From positions 87,872,939 through 87,936,938 of the forward strand of contig NC_089587.1 in NCBI RefSeq assembly GCF_019320115.1: 64,000 nt of DNA. The letters are read 5' to 3'. The notes under the pieces were generated by a model. It was not told where the DNA came from. It saw nothing but the letters and a program-made list of their open reading frames with translations, and did not search any database. This DNA comes from Miscanthus floridulus (taxonomy: Eukaryota; Streptophyta; Magnoliopsida; Poales; Poaceae). Positions 21,739 through 31,262 of this stretch are shown in pieces. Made by a program: the position numbers and the translations under genes. Numbering within the stretch: position 1 is the stretch's first letter; each line of letters begins with the position of its first letter.

Positions 21739-22428
21739 ACTGGGCATACGATTTTAACCGATAATTAGGTTCGGGTTTTCAGTTTCCGAAAAGTTCGGTT
21801 TGTCGAGAAATAACACCTGATCGATTATCTCAAAATTGAAAACCGATAGCTTCAGTTTGGTTTTTTTAGCTTGGTTTTCGATTTAAACCGAAAAAACCCA
21901 GGATATGCTTCACAAGATAAGCACAGCTCAGCTCGGCGGTGACGTTGCCTGCACACTGCAGCTGCGGTCTGCTCGCGCACTGCCTCGCGTCGCCGCCATG
22001 CACGGCTCCTCACGCCGCTGCGCGCTACTCCTCAAGCAGTCGTTGTGCCCTGCAACTAGGGTTAGGGCTTGGGGAGCCACGCACGCGAACAGTCTCGTCA
22101 GGACTGAGGAGGGCCCGAGGTGGGGGTGAGGATGGGGATACACGAACAACTTGTGGAGCTGTCCAGATGGGCCAAGGTGGCCAGCAGGCTAGGTGGGCTC
22201 TATTAGTTTGGGCTGCCTGGTATACATTCGGAGGTTATAGCTTTCTTCGGTTCTACGGTTGCTCTGTTCTTCTAGCTCTTGAAACCGGAGCCAAAACCGA
22301 GCACCGAAACTCTGAGACATAAAAACCAAAACCGAAACCAAAAATCGAAAAACCTGACATTTCGGTTCGGTCGGCTCGGGTTCGATTCAGTTTTCGATTT
22401 ATGGTTAAAAATTGCTCAGCCCTAATCA
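21739..22428. mobile_element. Non-autonomous TIR element with ACCGAAAACCGAAA-rich ends
   Basis: The left end ACTGGGCATACGATTTTAACC and the right end (reverse complement GGGCTGAGCAATTTTTAACC) are imperfect inverted repeats of at least 20 bp. Both are followed inward by runs of AACCGAAAAC-type sequence. About 700 bp in all, with a GC-rich core lacking a transposase. The superfamily is uncertain (hAT or MULE-like); I see no clean target duplication. Confidence 0.5.
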
Positions 22429-22679
22429 GGGGTTCACTTGAGTCATGGGCCACCCAAGAATGTACAAATTCTCGGAGCGGATCAATCCAAACATGGGATT
22501 GAACTAGGTCCCAACTCAAGCCAACATGAGCAAGTTCATGTGTGCACATCTATTACTAGATGATGGTACATGGACCACATCTACTTAAACAAAATTCATA
22601 GAAATAAGAAATTTGGTTTTCTAATAAGAACACCAGAGAAATCATAGAGCCTGTACTAAATTTGTTGAGTCTATTTCTA

Positions 22680-23039
22680 GGAGAATATGAGGCATACCTT
22701 GATCCATTGCTGTAGTTAGAGTTACAAGGCATCCAAGGATCTATGCACTTTAGTCATCATACAACATATTGAATCTCCCCACACCGGCCAACACCGCTGA
22801 TCCTTCATGATCCCTCACAATGAAGCCCCATGCATCTTTCCTCTCTTCTTGTAAATAAGCCCCATTGAAATCTTCGGGATGTCGATTGGTGGAGTCCAGA
22901 CTGTTTTCAGTGTGAGTTTCTTGTTTGACTTCTCCTGTGCATAAAGACTTCTATCAGATTTCATGGCTTGGACTTTGTATCTTATCTCCTCAGTGGAAAG
23001 CATCTTATCCTCAGCATTCGTGTATCCCACCATACCCAT
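22680..23039 (-). pseudogene. RNase H-like domain fragment of a retroelement
   Basis: The minus strand reads EEIRYKVQAMKSDRSLYAQE, then TVWTPPIDIPKISMGLIYKK, and after a frame change VRDHEGSAVLAGVGRFNMLY, then ILGCLVTLTTAMDQGMPHI. The order W(T/K)PP-x-K(I/L), then (V/L)RD-x2-G, then alpha-helical A-rich blocks is that of the plant RVT_3/RNase H-like domain, usually found in LINE-like sequences. Frameshift and stops show it is not functional. Confidence 0.6.
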
Positions 23040-23822
23040 AGAAGACTAACCATGAGAGATTTTCTATCATCATCCAAAGAAAGAATTTTGGAAGCAACTT
23101 GTTTTGCAGAGTTCAGTTCAACCAAACACAAGCAGGCTTCCTCCAAGTTAATTGCTCTCCAACATTTCTTGACAAACTTATATTTAAAAAAACAGGGCCC
23201 CCATCCTCATTTAAACGGCAACAGACTGGGCATCTTGTATCAATTTCCATTCTCCGATGATGTTGGATATTCATATGTAGGGGAAGACTATTTTATGTAA
23301 ATCTCCAAAAAGAAATTTATTTCACCTGGCTGCCGGGGAGGAAACCAGTCGGAAGTGCTGTAATACCAAATCTGAAGATGGTCCTAAAGGATCAACTCCA
23401 AGAGACTCTAGATCCTTACCAATTGTTAGGAATAGAAAGTTTGGTGAAAAAATATCCTCCAATAGAATATCCTCCAACAGCTTCTTTAATTGGTTATATA
23501 AGTATAGGAATCTTCTATTCCGGATTTCTGGCTAGCTAAATACACAGAAAACGAGAATGACTCTCTAAAGTGCACACAAAATATAGAAAAAAAAATTATT
23601 GAAGTGTGAAAAATATAGAAAGCAATTTTTATGCAAATGACTCTCCAAATGATGATTTAGAGAGTGAGCTTTAGAAAAACTCTTGGAGATAATCCGAAAA
23701 CTATTAGTTTGAGATTTTTTGTTTCTATTAAAACAACTAATTAAAAAATGGTAAAAAATTGTTATGCTAAAATCACAAAATGGTATTTTTTGTGCTAAAA
23801 TCACAGGAACAAAAACGGTACT
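23040..23822. other. No gene seen
   Basis: This is AT-rich sequence with short imperfect repeats (ATATCCTCCAA units near 23450) and no coherent frame. It ends at the solo LTR. Confidence 0.5.
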
Positions 23823-24220
23823 TGTGGGGGATATACCCCCAGGTACCACAAGATGGTACATGGGCCGGACCATCCGAGGTGGCTCGGCCCGTAAGGTCAA
23901 GGCGTGCACAGCAAGATTACAAGTTGTACTAGATATTGTAATAGTACCAAATAAGATACTTTACTTGTAACCCTCCTCCTCCAGACTATATAAGGAGAGG
24001 CAGGGGTCCCCTCAGGGAGGACAACAGATCTCACCCCAGATCAATACAAATAACAGAGCACATGACGTAGGGTTTTACGCCACACTGGCGGCCTGAACCT
24101 GTATAAATCTTGTGTCTTGTGTCTCTGTAACCATCCGGTTTGTGTCTTGCGCACCGTCTACCGACAATTTACCATCATGGGCATACCCCTAGATGGACTG
24201 CCGATCATATTTCGTCGACA
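23823..24220 (+). repeat. Solo LTR, 398 bp, with 5-bp target duplication
   Basis: It starts TGTGGGGGATATACCCCCAG and ends TTTCGTCGACA. GTACT lies at 23818-23822 and again at 24221-24225. There is a TATA box and no internal domain, so this is the product of LTR-LTR recombination. The terminal dinucleotides and 5-bp duplication fit a Ty3/gypsy element. Confidence 0.9.
23987..23993 (+). promoter_or_regulatory. TATA box in the solo LTR
   Basis: TATATAA is followed by GGAGAGGCAGGGGTCC. Orientation follows the TG...CA plus-strand reading of the LTR. Confidence 0.6.
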
Positions 24221-24463
24221 GTACTATAATGCAACAAACGATATTGGTTGGTAGGGGAGGTTTTCATACAGCTTTCAACCCCCCCTTTGCCGAGCGAGTA
24301 TCTGTATGAGCAGGTCAGGATGTGGAGCAGACGTGTTTAGTTGGATCTGTCTCTTCACACCTCCTCTCCTACACTGTGTATATCTTCTGGTATGCCGAAA
24401 GTACGTTGTGTTTGTTTGAGCTTTTATCTCCTTTGGTTCAATATAAGGGCTACTTTGGCAGCC

Positions 24464-26009
24464 ATAGGGTGATGAACCCTGGGAACAAATTGGAGGGGAG
24501 GAATTTTCTTAGACAGTAGAATCCTCGTCCAAATCCCAGGGGAGATATCCACGCATAGGCAATTTCTCTGCTGCCGTTTGGAAGCGGAAGGCAATTTCCC
24601 TGCTTCGGTCACAAGAAAATACGTGCGGAGCCTCTCTATTTGTTGTTGTCACGTAAGCTATGTGTACAGATCTACAGATTATCTCTATACCACACTTTTC
24701 TAACAAAGATATATACACAAAATAGCAGAAAACATAATATAAATAAATTAAAGCACCACAGGTTAAATTCGTACAGAAGTTCTACTCAAGTATCATCTTT
24801 TTCAATAAAGCTAATATACGGCTTTCCTACTATCATCTCCATCAACATACCTAATGAGGTAATGAAAAATAAAATAGGATCACTATAGACTGACAATTCT
24901 CAAATCATGCATTGATTGACTACAGACAAGATGACAACACAAATGTTGAGCAAGTCTGCATCACTTTTCTCAGATCATGCATTGCTTCCACCGATCCCTC
25001 TGCAAGTAACACAAAAAAAAGTATAATAGCTTACACAAATTTACAACCAGACAAAATCAAAATCAATGATCTGAGAAGCTGTGAGTTTGTGCTTAGGGCT
25101 AGGACGGATGCACTCGCTCTGCTAGAGGCAGCCTGCAGACAAGCTGGGAGCCTGTCCACCTGGACTATGTGCTGATGACTATCATTTGCAGCTTAAAGAA
25201 AGATGGCCAAGAACAAGTTCATTTTGCAACTCAATTGTGACCATGCTCTCTCACAAAACAAGAAAGAACCATGCTTATTTCAATGATTATACGATATAAT
25301 GAATCACTAGACACAAAAATGATAGTTTTGCTTTCTCAAAAGAAAAAGAAAGAAATATGATTGAAACAGTAAAGTGCCATCTAACATCTTGGATTGACTT
25401 ATTACTTCTACTGTATTCATACAAGTGCCACAAACAAAACACAACGTTTGTGAGGTCCTGTTAGTATGGGTAGAAATATTCAGTTCAAACTTGCTACAAA
25501 ACAGGGTGAAAATAGTTGGTTCAACTACTTGTCTGAACAGCTTCAGGAAACCAACCATGGCTAGACTGCTGGCACTGGAAAAAAAGAGGAATGCTATACT
25601 TCATACTAAGTTACTAACTTTACCAATACTAAAATAAGTGTACACTAATCTGTTCCAATAATGATGACCAAAAGTGCATTTTAACCACCTGGCCATCATT
25701 GTTCAACAGCAAAAATATGTTCAAAATAAGTCTACACTAATATGTAATATGTAAATGATAATGGAAGGCATTGTTGCTGTCAAGAATTCAGATCAGAACA
25801 AAAAAAGGAAGTGCAGTTGTGCAGAACAAGCTATTGTTGAACGGACAATAGTAGGCTGCTTGCTCTGAACTAAAACAGAACACAGGACTAGAATCGAGCT
25901 TCAATTCAGACAACAAAAATGGAAGTACATAAACTAATGACTGCAGTTCATATATACCCCAGATGTTAGAAGGGTAGATTCAAATAATACACCTAATCTG
26001 CTGTTTGGG
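24464..26009. other. PIF/Harbinger interior, no gene
   Basis: This AT-rich sequence has no long frame on either strand. I looked for the transposase and did not find it. Confidence 0.5.
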
Positions 26010-26407
26010 CTAAATCAAGCGAACACTTTTGTTTTTCATTTTCATGAATACCTCCCTGTCTATCTGAGATTTGAAGATATTCATAGCATACGCCTTCTCC
26101 ACATCAGTAAGTTCCATTGCATCCCTTTATTGAGACACTTGTGGACTGAAAATTCTTCATCTTGTTTCCTCTTTTCATTGAGAGCTTCAATGGTTTTGCT
26201 TGTTTGCATCTTTTTATACTGCACAAAATCCTCAATAGCAGAACCAATATGACTTTGCTTACGCTTTCTCCCACCCCTCGCTCCTTGCATAGAATCTTGA
26301 TTGGAAGGTGCAGATTGAGCTTCATTGCATGCACTTGAGATGTCTAGCCCATCAAAAGTAGCAAATAGACTTGTGCTATTAGAGACTACAGCGGAAGCAC
26401 TTGTCAA
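26010..26407 (-). pseudogene. Myb/SANT-like partner protein of PIF/Harbinger, C-terminal part
   Basis: The frame contains GGRKRKQSHIGSAIEDFVQY and KKMQTSKTIEALNEKRKQDE, and after a one-base frame change at about 26100 continues as MELTDVEKAYAMNIFKSQID and REVFMKMKNKSVRLI before a TAG at 26010. This C-terminal layout (basic patch, helical K/E-rich segment, then LTDEEKAYAM-x-VF and FM-x2-KNK-VRL) is that of the plant Myb/SANT-like proteins encoded by PIF/Harbinger elements and by related domesticated genes. They help transposase enter the nucleus or bind DNA. The N-terminal SANT domain is not visible upstream. The frameshift and the terminal stop, where Trp is usual, mark it as broken. Confidence 0.7.
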
Positions 26408-27773
26408 GATTTAGCACGCAGATTATTAGATTGAGTAATTGATGAGTATGGATGCCACTGGAATTAAAAAACAAACTCTGCTTAAGATCCCACGCTGCCA
26501 TCAAATTAAAAAGGCACACTCTGCTTAAGATCTCGTGCCGAGTGTCAGTGAGAGTAAAAGTTAACAAACATGGCACAAAGTAGACAATAATCCTTTAGAT
26601 CCTTCTGATTCAGAACCTAGGTGCGGTGTTGGTTTTGCAGGTTTAATTGCACTACTCCCTCTTTTCCAAACCATAGGGTCAAGTTTGGCTAGCTCAGTTT
26701 TTAGAAAAAATATATTAACATCTAGAGAATAGCAAGACTGTAAGCACAGCAAGTCACAATGGAATAAAAGAAATGCATCAGTCACCTTGCAGAAAATTGC
26801 TACTGCAGTGACCGGTTACTATACTAGTCTGCATGCTAGAAAATAGCCAGACTACCAAACGTCCCAACCAGTGTATGTCTGGACCGTTATAAGCATGCAT
26901 ATAGTTGTTGTGCAATGCTAGAAAAAAATCCATCACAGCATGCCATCCTATTCTATTGCAATGGTGTTCTGAACACAGAAACCAACTCACCAATGAACAT
27001 TACAATCTCTACCGATTATTGAAGAATCATAATTCATGACATCTATTTTCACATCACAAACAAGAAACCATAGAATCACTCTGCTAATGAATAGTAAAGT
27101 AGTTCAACGGTTGAGTTCTTTAAGCTACATGAAGCAATTGGATCTGAAACAACCTTGGTACAACACAGTGGATCTTCCTAGTAGCTGTTTTGCCTAGATC
27201 TACAAGTAGGGGTGTGAGATGCGGACAGAAGACTAACCTATAGAGGCAGAGGTTGTGTCGTGTTGCTGGCGACGTCGGTGTTGCTCACGGACGACACAAT
27301 GGCTAGCGATAGAGGCGTCCGAGCTCGCGGACTGGTAACTCCAAGATCAACTAGAAACAGATGTGGATGAAACCCTAGTAGATCGAGAAGCTTCTGTGGG
27401 GAAGGAGATGTGGATGGAGGCCGACTGACTGGCGATAACGACGGTGGTGGAGCGAAGTGGAGCCGAGGTGCGCCGACCAGGGAAGTCGTGGCGGTGGAGA
27501 CGGGCTCACCGTTGGCGCGAGGTGGAGGGGCGGTAGAGACTGGATACCGGCATGGCAATGACCGAATGCTGTGGTGGCAGCGGCCTCACGACTGGGCGGC
27601 GTCGCGAGCGCACAGTGAAACCCTCCCGGCCTCCTCGCTCGTGGATTATTTCCGCATGAAAAACGAAGGGAAATGGGATACGAACCTTGGGTTGGTGGGC
27701 TTCCAAAGAGCACCAAAATTTGGCCCGGGGGAGATTGACCCAAGGAATTCGCAGGGATCCCTCCAGGAATTTG
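26408..27773. other. PIF/Harbinger interior, right part, no confident gene
   Basis: The left part is AT-rich. 27230-27640 is GC-rich, with open frames on both strands that have S/P/T-rich composition and no domain. By position it could be the promoter and 5' end of the minus-strand partner gene. Confidence 0.45.
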
Positions 27774-27790
27774 GGCTGCCAAAGTAGCCC

Positions 27791-27964
27791 TAAGTTGGTG
27801 GGAACTCTCCCCGAATTGATCAAAAAAGTTAGATACTCTCATCATCTAAATCTCGCCTTCATGATCATCCTAAGAGGATGCGTGATGAGAGCAGCATGAG
27901 CCCGATCTTAATAGTTGCTTGCCAGTTGGTGGTGTTGTACCTTTCTCTTTTAAAAACCATGCCG
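27791..27964. other. Short spacer between PIF element and LINE 3' end
   Basis: I see nothing specific in these bases. Confidence 0.5.
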
Positions 27965-28189
27965 ATTTTCTTTTTTCAGGAGCGTGCATTGGCACGTTTT
28001 TCATTAAGTAGGAGTAGGAATTTTATTACAATAGTAAAGGATTATGTTAAACCAAAGATTACCAAAACCTACAGCCCTTGCCCCTCACCCTACTCGCACG
28101 CGGTTGTGAATTGTGATTACATAACACTAATTTGGCGACAGAAGACAACGATGAACTCAGGAGTAACAGCGCTGCGAGTCTAGCGCCCC

Positions 28190-28365
28190 TAGTTGTTTGT
28201 AATTCACTGTGCACCACATTGACACCTCCTGCTCAATGGACTCAAGCAACTACACCGGTGACGTGGTGATGCGACTAAAGGTTCTCGCGTTCCTCTCTTT
28301 CCACAATAGCCAGCCGATTAGAAGAAAGAGGGAGTCGAACCCACGACAGATCTCCTTGGGCAGTT
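28190..28365 (-). pseudogene. LINE ORF2 C-terminal end, severed
   Basis: Minus-strand reading gives LIGWLLWKERNARTF followed by SRITTSPV, a stop, LLESIEQEVSMW and NYKQLGAL. W-x-(I/L)WKERN-x-R-x-F is a strong mark of plant LINE ORF2 ends. It continues the frame broken at 38209. Confidence 0.8.
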
Positions 28366-28384
28366 CACTACTGGAAATAGGGAC

Positions 28385-28850
28385 TTTACCGAGTGCAAAA
28401 TTCTTTGCCGAGTGTCAAAAATCCGGCACTCGGCAAAGACCTTCTTTGCCGAGTGCCAGACTCTCGGCAAAATCTCTACACTCGACATAGGCTGCCCGCG
28501 AAACGGTGTTCGGTCACGGCCTTCTTTGCCGAGTGCCTGCTGTTAGGCACTCGGCAAAGATTTGAATTTTTCTTAAAAAAAATTTCTTTGCCGAGTGCCC
28601 CAGATCTGGCACTCGGCAAAGATATAATTTTTTAAAAAAAATTCTTTGCCGAGTGTCTCAGGTCTGGCACTCGGCAAAGAATTTTTTATAAAAAAATACT
28701 TTGCCGAGTGCCTCTGGAACGACACTCGGCAAAGAGGAAATTTTTTTTAAAAAATTTAAAACCCTCTTTGTCGAGTGCCTTATGCCTGGCACTCGGTAAA
28801 GACACCTTTTGCCGAGTGCCATGCCCCGACACTCGGCAAAGTTTTTTTTT
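28385..28850. repeat. CACTA-1 left subterminal repeats
   Basis: TTTGCCGAGTGCC and its inverse GGCACTCGGCAAAG recur about every 35-60 bp, usually as small hairpins separated by A/T runs. In En/Spm such repeats bind the TNPA protein. Confidence 0.9.
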
Positions 28851-29780
28851 GTTTTTTTGTTTTTGACCTCCAATTTTTTTGTGCAGCCCTTTTAAAGCAC
28901 TAGGAACTCCTAGTTACATTTTGGGGATTTTTTGTGGCTTTTTGATATGTTTAGTTACTTTATTTCGTTTACTTGAATTTTTCCGAAAAATAAAAATTTG
29001 AACCGCACGTGGTACGAATAATGGAATTTAATGATTCAAAAATTGATAGTCATGTTAGTGAGTGTTGTGAGAGGCCGTATCCAGAAACAGATCCAAAATT
29101 TCGGGCATCTTGTTCACGAAACATGTCCGTGAAATTGTGTGTGAAGTGCTTTTAAATTCTATAAAAACCAAACGAAGTCCGAAAATCATGAAACTTGTTG
29201 AGATGTCGTGATATCATATGTGGAGGCTATGATAAAAATTTCAGAAGATTTCGTATACGTTGTCACGTACGATGTTTACAAACCAGGACATCTCTACATG
29301 TGATATCTGAATTTTTATTTTTTAGAAAAATTCAAGTAAACGAAATAAAGTAACTAAATATATCAAAAAGCCACAAAAAATCCCCAAATTGTAACTAGGA
29401 GTTCCTAGTGCTTTAAAAGGGTTGCACAAAAAAAATAGAGGTCAAAAACAAAAAAAATAAAAAAAACTTTGCCGAGTGCCGGGGCATGGCACTCGGCAAA
29501 GGGTGTCTTTGCCGAGTGCTAGGCATAAGACACTCGGCAAAGAGGGTTTTAAATTTTTTTTAAAAAAATTCCTCTTTGTCGAGTGCATCCACAGGAGCAC
29601 TTGGCAAAGAAATTATAAAAAAAATTAAATCTCTGCCGAGTGTCGTGCTAGGGGCACTCGGCAAAGTGTTTTTTTTAAATTTTCTTTGCCGAGTGCTAGA
29701 TCTGAGATACTCGGCAACGATTTTTTTTTAAAAATTAAATCTTTGCCGAGTGCTAGATCTGGGGCACTCGACAAAGAATT
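28570..29780. repeat. CACTA-1 giant inverted repeat, arms about 420-470 bp
   Basis: The stretch 28570-28990 is largely the reverse complement of 29312-29780. For example, AGTTACTTTATTTCGTTTAC at about 28950 matches GTAAACGAAATAAAGTAACT at 29335, and CTAGGAACTCCTAGT occurs in both. The loop is about 320 bp (29000-29310). Confidence 0.85.
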
Positions 29781-29840
29781 TTTTTTAAAAAAATCAAATC
29801 TTTGCCGAGTGCCTCCCTGATCCGGCACTCGGCAAAGGGC
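29470..29840. repeat. CACTA-1 inner subterminal repeats
   Basis: A second block of TTTGCCGAGTG / CACTCGGCAAAG hairpins forms the right arm of the giant inverted repeat and ends just before the GC-rich leader. Confidence 0.85.
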
Positions 29841-30290
29841 GGTTGGGGGCGGGGGCCGCGGGGACTTAGGCATTTTGGGCCGGCCGGGCAGTCAGAGCCA
29901 GCCAGCCCCACGCCCACGCCTGCCCACCCCCGCCTCCGTGCCGCGCACTGCGCCCACACCGGCCCGCTCGCCCGCGCCGCCACCGGCCGCACGCCCGCGT
30001 CGCCGCGCCACCCGCTGCCCGTGCGCCCACGCCCGCGCTGCCCGCGCGCCCTGCCCCTGGCCGCGCCGTGCCCCCGGCTGGCCCTTCCCCCGGCCGCGCC
30101 GCCCTGACCCCGGCCGGCCCTGCGCCCCGGCCGCGCCCTGCCCCGGTCGTGCCCTACCCCCGGGCGCGCCCCGTGGACCGCCCGCCCCGACGACGTCTGT
30201 GCTCGACCCCGTCCCCGACTCTAGCGACCCCGACTCTGCCCGATCCCGACACTGCCCGCCCCTACCCCGGCGCCCGTCAGGTATGCCTTC
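29841..30290 (+). promoter_or_regulatory. GC-rich promoter/leader region of CACTA-1
   Basis: This is very CpG-rich sequence between the subterminal repeats and a GTATGCC splice-donor-like site at 30281. CACTA-2 has a GC-rich block in the same position. Frames here are P/A/R-rich low-complexity and I do not call them genes. I infer the transcription start and first untranslated exon lie here. Confidence 0.5.
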
Positions 30291-30296
30291 TCTCTT

Positions 30297-30545
30297 ATTG
30301 TTGTCGAGGTAGTGGTAGTTGTAGTAGTATTAGTTGTACTAGTGGTAGTAGTAGTACAACTAGTGGTAGTATTAGTAGTAGAAATAGTGGTAGTAGTAGT
30401 ATTAGTGGTAGTAGTAGTAGAAGTAGTGGTAGTAGTAGTACAACTAATGGTAGTAGTTGTAGCAATAGTTGTAGTAGTAGTAGTAGAACCAATGGTAGTA
30501 GTAGTAGCAATAGTGGAAGTAGTAGTACAAGTAGTGGTACTACTT
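30297..30545. repeat. Trinucleotide microsatellite (GTA/TAG)n, interrupted
   Basis: About 250 bases consist of GTAGTAGTGG-type units in a presumed first intron. Open frames on both strands are pure simple-repeat translations. Confidence 0.95.
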
Positions 30546-30983
30546 AGATATATTCTTCTGCATGGATTGATATCCAAACTACATGGCTTCTCTTGAGACA
30601 TATGTGCTTGTCGGCCATCATGCCATTGTTTTTTGCAGGTTTTGGAAACCTAACCGTGCAGGGGAGGTTTTGCCGAATTTTTTTGTAAATAACAGTATTT
30701 TGTTCCATTTTTGTAGAGAAGAGTCCGTCGGAGTTGAGTCAGAGTTCTTGCCACCGTGCCGGTCTGCCTGCACCGCGTCATCTCGCCACTACACCGACCC
30801 GCCATGGCCCCGCTAGCCTAACTCCACCGCCACCCTAGGTATAACCCCTCTTTTCGTATCATGGTCATAGATCGCGTAACCCAGTTAGGCGTCTCCCGTC
30901 TGAAAGAGATACGGTTGGTGGTATGCAGATCTTTGCATATCTATGACCGTATCCATTTCGGATTGTCCACACTTTTTGGACAG

Positions 30984-31169
30984 CCCGCGGATGCGTAGAT
31001 GGGTTAGTTCCCATGTTCTGCTCTGGTCTGAGACAGAGTTTCGGCATCACCTCCCTGTTGTTCTCCGAATACGCGACGTGTATCTAGAGAGCAGCGGGGA
31101 GGTGCTGCCGAAATTCTGTCTCGGATAGGAGTAGAGCATGGAAACTAACTTCATCTACGCATCCGCGGG
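30984..31169 (+). other. Leader hairpin upstream of TNP2, CACTA-1
   Basis: Arms of about 90 nt pair across a very short loop centred near 31076. GATGCGTAGATGGGTTAGTT pairs with AACTAACTTCATCTACGCAT, and TTTCGGCATCACCTCCCTGT pairs with GCGGGGAGGTGCTGCCGAAA. It ends 93 bp before the TNP2 ATG. A hairpin of the same sequence and position is present in CACTA-2. Confidence 0.85.
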
Positions 31170-31262
31170 TGGGATTAGGACCTATCCTCACATATTAGAC
31201 AGTAGGAACACCATGTAGATGTAATTGATGGTTACATTACTCGCTGATACATATGTTAGAGG

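Larger units (their letters stand above)
24447..27790 (-). mobile_element. PIF/Harbinger-type DNA transposon, 3.34 kb, probably transposase-less
   Basis: Perfect 17-bp terminal inverted repeats GGGCTACTTTGGCAGCC stand at 24447-24463 and, reversed, at 27774-27790. TAA flanks both ends, the hallmark 3-bp target duplication of PIF/Harbinger. Inside is a Myb/SANT-like partner protein fragment on the minus strand. I could not find the DDE transposase. Autonomous PIF elements carry both genes, so this looks like a deletion derivative. The strand given is that of the internal gene. Confidence 0.85.

Noticed and set aside
24280..24300. CTTTGCCGAGCGAGT, a CACTA subterminal-like word outside the CACTA elements
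   Set aside because: It is a single isolated occurrence with no TIR or array; chance or a tiny scrap.
29802..30547. Overlapping P/A/R-rich and Ser- or Val-repeat frames in CACTA-1
   Set aside because: They are translations of a CpG-rich leader and of a GTA microsatellite.
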